This document shows positions 60,225 through 64,000 of a stretch of 64,000 bases of DNA, one piece after another. The DNA comes from Cytobacillus massiliigabonensis. Lineage in GTDB: Bacteria > Bacillota > Bacilli > Bacillales > Cytobacillaceae. The notes beneath the pieces are model-generated. The model was not told the DNA's origin. It worked only from the letters and a program-made list of their open reading frames with translations, and searched no databases. The stretch is taken from assembly GCF_900199725.1 (NCBI RefSeq), contig NZ_LT904904.1, positions 2,093,398 to 2,157,397 on the forward strand, given 5' to 3'. A program made the translations under genes and the position numbers. Position 1 is the stretch's first letter. Each line of letters opens with the position of its first letter.

Positions 60225-60756
60225 GCGTGCTGATGAGTTAATGATTGCTTATCAAAATGGAGATGATGATGCACTAGCTGGTATTTATACCCTTTTAAAG
60301 CCTGCTTTATATTCGTTTATATACAGATATTCAAGGGATCAGCAATTATCGATTGATATCGTTCAAGATTCATTTGTCAAGCTTCAGCGTTACAAATATC
60401 ATTTTCATCCAGGAAAAGGGAAGATAAAAAATTATCTATTTCAAATAGCATACCGTTTACTGATAGATAAATTAAATCGGCGGAAAAAATGGCAATCGTT
60501 TATGCCTTTTTTAGCCCCAATTACGAAAGGTGAACTGCACCATACGGATCGGCTGACGATTCGGGAAGCCATTTCAAATCTCCCTGAAAAACAGCGGGCA
60601 GTCATTCTTTTATTCTATTATCATGATATGAAACATGAAGAAATTGCAGAAATACTGAATATACCAAAAGGAACGGTCAAATCGAGATTACACACAGCAA
60701 TCCAAAGTTTAAAAGAAGAACTGGAGGATGATTTCAATGAATCACGATCCATTTAA
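60217..60756 (+). CDS. ECF-type RNA polymerase sigma factor
   Basis: The 179-residue protein has region 2 (YSFIYRYSRDQQLSIDIVQDSFVKL) in two parts and region 4 (LPEKQRAVILLFYYHDMKHEEIA, IPKGTVKSRLH). The plan resembles SigY of B. subtilis. The TTG start follows GGGGAG. It overlaps the membrane protein before it and the small membrane protein after it, an arrangement expected for a sigma factor with membrane-bound control proteins. Confidence 0.88.
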   Translation: MIERADELMIAYQNGDDDALAGIYTLLKPALYSFIYRYSRDQQLSIDIVQDSFVKLQRYKYHFHPGKGKIKNYLFQIAYRLLIDKLNRRKKWQSFMPFLAPITKGELHHTDRLTIREAISNLPEKQRAVILLFYYHDMKHEEIAEILNIPKGTVKSRLHTAIQSLKEELEDDFNESRSI

Positions 60757-60988
60757 TAAGGCACATCATCTTCGTACAAAGTTAGATGAATATCATGTGG
60801 ATATTCCAAATTTTCCAATGCAGTCTAAGAAGAAGAGATGGGAGCGTTTAATCAATTTTCTTGCCTCACCTGCGAAAGACCCATTAGAGCCACTTGTTTC
60901 AACAACAGCTTGGTTTACTGTATTAAAATTTGCACCAATTATGGGAATGGCAGCATTCTCTATTATTCAGCTTTTCTTTTTAACTTAA
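60737..60988 (+). CDS. Small membrane protein, candidate anti-sigma partner
   Basis: The 83-residue product (MNHDPFNKAHHLRTKL) has a soluble N-terminal 60 residues and one C-terminal membrane span (about 62-82). The ATG at 60737 lies inside the sigma gene's end, with GGAGGATG upstream. Such a topology and coupling are typical of a small anti-sigma or accessory protein. No sequence motif confirms it. Confidence 0.65.
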   Translation: MNHDPFNKAHHLRTKLDEYHVDIPNFPMQSKKKRWERLINFLASPAKDPLEPLVSTTAWFTVLKFAPIMGMAAFSIIQLFFLT

Positions 60989-61028
60989 AAAAATAGGAGG
61001 AGGGGTCAGACCCCTCCTCCTATTTTTT
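60987..61028. terminator. Very strong bidirectional terminator
   Basis: AAAAAATAGGAGGAGGGG pairs with CCCCTCCTCCTATTTTTTT around TCAGA. It serves both the sigma operon (+) and the MFS pump gene (-). Confidence 0.95.
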
Positions 61029-61060
61029 TGTAATTGGTTATAGTCAGTGAACCTATCCCT

Positions 61061-62434
61061 CTATCTTACTGCAAGTTCTGACTCTTTCTTTCTGATAAGC
61101 ACACCGGTTACAACGAATGAACAGACCGCTAATACAACTAGTAATATAAATACAGAGTGCAAGCTTGATTCTAATGAGGGTCCTTTTAGCTGATCACTTA
61201 GCAATAGACCGGAAACGGCAATTCCGATGGTTTGTCCTAAGTTTTTCATTAAATTATGGGATCCCATTGCAGCACCACGAAGCTGCCATTCAACAGCTGA
61301 TTGCACGGCAACCGTATATGCGGTAAATGCTAGACCAAAACCGATTCCAATAAATGCGGTAACCACCATCATGATATATACTGGTGTATTTGTCTGGAAA
61401 AATACAAAGCCAGTACAGCTTAAAATAACCACTAAAGTACCTATTAAGGTAACATGGGCAATTGATTTATTTCCTAACCATTTTCCACAAAAGATCGCTC
61501 CAATCGGCCATGTGACAGACATTGGCAGCATCGCAATTCCCGAATAAGTGGCATTTAAATTCGTTACTCCCTGAACCCATAATGGGATATAGAACGTTAC
61601 CGTTACAAGGATAAAGCCTAATAAAAATCCGGCAATATTTGAAACGGTAATAAGTGTATTTTTAAATAGAGTAAGCGGCAGCATGGGTTCTTTCCCTTTT
61701 GCTTCAATCCAAATAAATAAGCAAAGACCGATAAAAGCAATAACTAGGTATACTGTGATGCTTCCGGTTAAATGTTTGTGCTCCTTTAGAAGTGTTAATG
61801 CATATAAGAAGGATGTCATACAAATAGCAAATGTGAGAATCCCAGCATAATCGATCACTTGCTTTTTCTTTTCTATTTGCTCTTTTAAAGAAACCCATAA
61901 TAAAATTAATGATATGATTCCAAATGGCAGATTCATGTAGAAAATCCAGTGCCATGAGATGGTGTCGACAATAAACCCGCCAACAAGCGGACCTGCAATC
62001 CCTGCAATTCCCCACATACTGCTAATCCACCCTTGAATCTTCGCCCTCTGTTTAAATTCAAAAACATCTCCAATAATGGTGAATGGAATTGTTGTCAGGG
62101 CTCCAGCTCCAATCCCTTGAATCAATCGGAATAGTACAAGCTGTTCCATTGATTGTGATAGCCCTGAAAGCATAGAGCCAATGAGGAAAATGATTGTTCC
62201 AATGGTAAACATTAGTTTTCTGCCGTATAAATCAGCGAGTTTTCCAAAAACGGGTGTACTGATAACTGTAGCTAAAAGATAAACAGATATAACCCATGTA
62301 TACAGTTCACTTCCGCCTAAGTCTTCCACAATTTTCGGCATAGCCGTGCTGACAATTGTGCCTTCAATTGCTGTTAGAAAGGTTGCAATTAACAAGGCTA
62401 CAATAACGGATGTATGTTTTGTTTCGTTATTCAA
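61061..62434 (-). CDS. MFS multidrug efflux transporter, DHA2-type
   Basis: The 457-residue transporter has twelve or more spans, an N-terminal LTAIEGTIVSTAMPKI motif with the TM1 acidic residue, KLADLYGRKL (motif A) and GAGALTTIPFTIIGDVF (motif C-like). These fit proton-driven drug export. The ATG is preceded by AGAGGAGACAAA. A perfect 12-bp dyad lies in its upstream region, pointing to local control. The substrate is unknown. Confidence 0.9.
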   Translation of the reverse strand: MNNETKHTSVIVALLIATFLTAIEGTIVSTAMPKIVEDLGGSELYTWVISVYLLATVISTPVFGKLADLYGRKLMFTIGTIIFLIGSMLSGLSQSMEQLVLFRLIQGIGAGALTTIPFTIIGDVFEFKQRAKIQGWISSMWGIAGIAGPLVGGFIVDTISWHWIFYMNLPFGIISLILLWVSLKEQIEKKKQVIDYAGILTFAICMTSFLYALTLLKEHKHLTGSITVYLVIAFIGLCLFIWIEAKGKEPMLPLTLFKNTLITVSNIAGFLLGFILVTVTFYIPLWVQGVTNLNATYSGIAMLPMSVTWPIGAIFCGKWLGNKSIAHVTLIGTLVVILSCTGFVFFQTNTPVYIMMVVTAFIGIGFGLAFTAYTVAVQSAVEWQLRGAAMGSHNLMKNLGQTIGIAVSGLLLSDQLKGPSLESSLHSVFILLVVLAVCSFVVTGVLIRKKESELAVR

Positions 62435-62473
62435 TTTTGTCTCCTCTTTTCTTACTTAATTCGCCAATAGAAA

Positions 62474-62501
62474 ACCTTCCAATTTCAGAAAATTGGAAGG
62501 T
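62474..62501. promoter_or_regulatory. Perfect 12-bp dyad upstream of the MFS gene
   Basis: ACCTTCCAATTT (62474-62485) and AAATTGGAAGGT (62490-62501) are exact inverted copies around CAGA. The site lies 40-67 bases before the MFS start. It may be an operator or a 5'-leader hairpin. A plain terminator is unlikely because no gene lies upstream on that strand. Confidence 0.6.
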
Positions 62502-62581
62502 GATTAATATGCATTATATAGTATAGCATGTTTTACTGTAAAAATTTATTAAAAAAATGGGTTTAATAAGCCATAATAGAT

Positions 62582-62798
62582 TATATTGAAAAAATAATTC
62601 TTTATGAAATATCTTATTTTGAAGAAAATGAAACAGTTTACATGGTGATGAAATACTTTGTGGGAGAGACATACGGCAAATTTATTGAAAAGCAGATTCC
62701 ATTATATCTAACTGTTTCCTAAAAGAAGTTTTTTAACACTTATCTATACAATTCAATTTGTTCATGATCATTGGGTGATCCAACGGGACATTTTTAAA
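62582..62798 (+). pseudogene. Serine/threonine protein kinase remnant, frameshifted
   Basis: One frame reads LYEISYFEENETVYMVMKYFV (split here as LYEISYFEEN and ETVYMVMKYFVGET), and a second frame reads IQFVHDHWVIQRDIFK. Both match the kinase N-lobe hinge and the VHDHGVIHRDIKP catalytic loop, with the catalytic HRD changed to QRD. A frameshift near 62717 separates them. No complete kinase frame exists. Confidence 0.5.
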
Positions 62799-62890
62799 AT
62801 ATGTTTACATAAAATTAACCAAACTATGCTATCTTTTAATTCCTCATCCTTTATAAAATATAGGAACTAAGGTTGAGGAAGGTCTGCATA

Positions 62891-63301
62891 ATGAAAAGAC
62901 ATTTTGAAAATAGTATAAAGTTAATCCCGATAATTTTACAAATTATTTTGAATGTTTCTCTAGTCATTTTGGCATGCATTTTATCAGTGTTATTAGTAAA
63001 GGAGCTAATTATTTTTATTCAAATGCTTTTCAATGATGAAAGCAATGACTATAAGCTATTTCTTGCCAATATACTTATCTACTTTTTGTATTTTGAATTT
63101 ATATCAATGATTGTGAAGTATTTTAAGGAGAATTATCATTTCCCCTTGAGATATTTTATATACATTGGCATTACCGCGATGATTAGGTTAATTATCGTCG
63201 ACCATGAAAATCCATTAAATACATTATTCTATTCATTTGTTATATTAGTGTTAATTTTAGGATATTACATCATGCACATGACCCCTCGTGAAAGGAGTTA
63301 G
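62891..63301 (+). CDS. psiE: PsiE-family membrane protein
   Basis: The 136-residue protein has four spans, and [20 protein letters not shown] and [12 protein letters not shown] match phosphate-starvation-inducible PsiE. The ATG at 62891 follows GAGGAAGG. PsiE's function is unknown. An upstream in-frame TTG at 62873 is less likely. Confidence 0.82.
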   Translation: MKRHFENSIKLIPIILQIILNVSLVILACILSVLLVKELIIFIQMLFNDESNDYKLFLANILIYFLYFEFISMIVKYFKENYHFPLRYFIYIGITAMIRLIIVDHENPLNTLFYSFVILVLILGYYIMHMTPRERS

Positions 63302-63572
63302 ATCTGCTAATTGCTTTTCACAGAACTTATGCTAAAAAAATGTGATCACAGTTGCAAAGGAATTTTTACTGAGAACCTTGTTCATTTATAATTGGACAGG
63401 TTTTTTCTGATTAAAAAAATAAATATAATGCAAGATTTATTATTTGATACAAAATGTTTTCGAGCCGTATTAATAGTTAAAAAAAATTATTTACTGAAAC
63501 AGCGAGAAAAAAACTTTTTCATCACGTTGTATAGGATGTAAAAGCTTTTACAAAAGTATAAGGGGAATAGAC

Positions 63573-64000
63573 ATGAAATGTAATGAAAATAATTATATCC
63601 AGCGGTTACAGCGTCAAAAGGAAGATGCGTTAGAATTTATCGTTGATAAATATTTGCCATTAATGAAGGGGATTGCCTATAAGGTCCTATCCCCGCTTCA
63701 AAATGAAGGAATCATGGAAGAATGTGTTAACGATATTTTTCTATCAATATGGAACCATTCGAAGAAATTTCAAGGGGATGCCAATGATTTTAGAAAATGG
63801 ATCTGTGCAATTGCTAAGTTTAAAGCAATTGATTACTACCGAAGAACGAGCAATAGAAAGGAATTTTCTAGTGATATCGTTGAGGAGACTGCTGAGAAAT
63901 CAGCAGAGGATGAACTTGTAATCTTGGAAGATAAAACAGAATTAATCCAGTTAATTAATCAATTAGAACCTGTTGACAGGGAGATATTCATAATGAAATT
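63573..64000 (+). CDS. ECF-type sigma factor (3' end outside window)
   Basis: The ATG at 63573 (AAGGGGAATAG upstream) opens a frame that stays open to the window end (142 codons). It contains region 2 (MKGIAYKVLSP, EECVNDIFLSIW, FRKWICAIAKFKAIDYYRR) and the beginning of region 4 (LINQLEPVDREIFIMK). The C-terminus is cut by the window edge. It is the fourth sigma factor gene within 15 kb. Confidence 0.85.
   Translation, partial: MKCNENNYIQRLQRQKEDALEFIVDKYLPLMKGIAYKVLSPLQNEGIMEECVNDIFLSIWNHSKKFQGDANDFRKWICAIAKFKAIDYYRRTSNRKEFSSDIVEETAEKSAEDELVILEDKTELIQLINQLEPVDREIFIMK

Noticed and set aside
1-64000. tRNA-Sec or selABD genes in the window
   Set aside because: Searched by eye in intergenic regions and among proteins; none seen, so the Sec machinery must be elsewhere if present.

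Overview
The window is a low-GC, gene-dense chromosomal segment from an endospore-forming member of the Bacillaceae (Bacillus, Neobacillus or Cytobacillus-like). The evidence is the strong AGGAGG-type ribosome sites, frequent TTG/GTG starts, yqkK, DUF1657 and DUF3231 proteins and the YtrA-type GntR module. A trpG inside the trp operon argues against the B. subtilis group. No insertion sequence, prophage, CRISPR array, rRNA or tRNA was seen.

Layout. 1-4.8 kb: 3' part of a trp operon (trpG'-D-C-F-B-A) ending in a terminator. 4.9-6.7 kb: small proteins and a permuted NlpC/P60-like amidase. 6.9-17.2 kb: a nitrate-respiration island. It holds a membrane cytochrome-b-like protein, a NasC-type molybdopterin catalytic subunit, a 4Fe-4S protein, a Tat-type Rieske protein, three small proteins, a NarK transporter fused to a PAS domain, and an Nre-type regulatory set with two histidine kinases, one NarL-type regulator and one GAF protein. 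17.4-22.2 kb: threonine/serine exporter pair, an ABC exporter, small proteins and a MOSC protein. 22.2-27.4 kb: a VanRS-like two-component system with a penicillin-binding D,D-carboxypeptidase, then murB and trhO. 27.5-29.1 kb: an Fe-S-type regulator divergent from cueP. 29.3-37.9 kb: DUF3231, cupin, DUF1657/DUF421, CwlO-like hydrolase, malate synthase G and an IclR regulator. 38.2-43.4 kb: GDPD lipoprotein and the ugpCAEB transporter. 43.6-45.7 kb: formate dehydrogenase. 46.0-54.9 kb: a YtrA-type GntR/ABC operon, an ECF sigma factor and a two-component/ABC peptide-sensing-type module. 55-64 kb: short-chain reductase, an ECF sigma-clpP2 operon, further ECF sigma factors, an MFS pump, psiE and several decayed genes.

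The most notable signal is selenocysteine use. Two genes that appear split by an in-frame TGA read through perfectly. One is formate dehydrogenase (TGA 44052-44054). The other is the lipoprotein CueP (TGA 28666-28668). In each the TGA sits exactly where relatives carry a conserved Cys/Sec. In each it is followed, after 17-18 nt, by the apical loop of a 6-bp hairpin (loop GGTCT or AGGTT), which is the geometry of a bacterial SECIS element. A Sec-containing, exported, copper-handling CueP lipoprotein is the best candidate here for an undescribed biological feature. The selABCD machinery is not in the window.

Other items of interest are the mixed-type nitrate reductase with Rieske and cytochrome b, the NarK-PAS fusion, VanRS without vanHAX, a perfect GntR operator, a 22-bp-period direct repeat before a two-component-linked ABC transporter, a 51-bp in-frame tandem repeat, a degenerate 20-bp repeat family present at two loci in opposite orientation, and remnants of a Ser/Thr kinase, a methyltransferase and a short-chain reductase.
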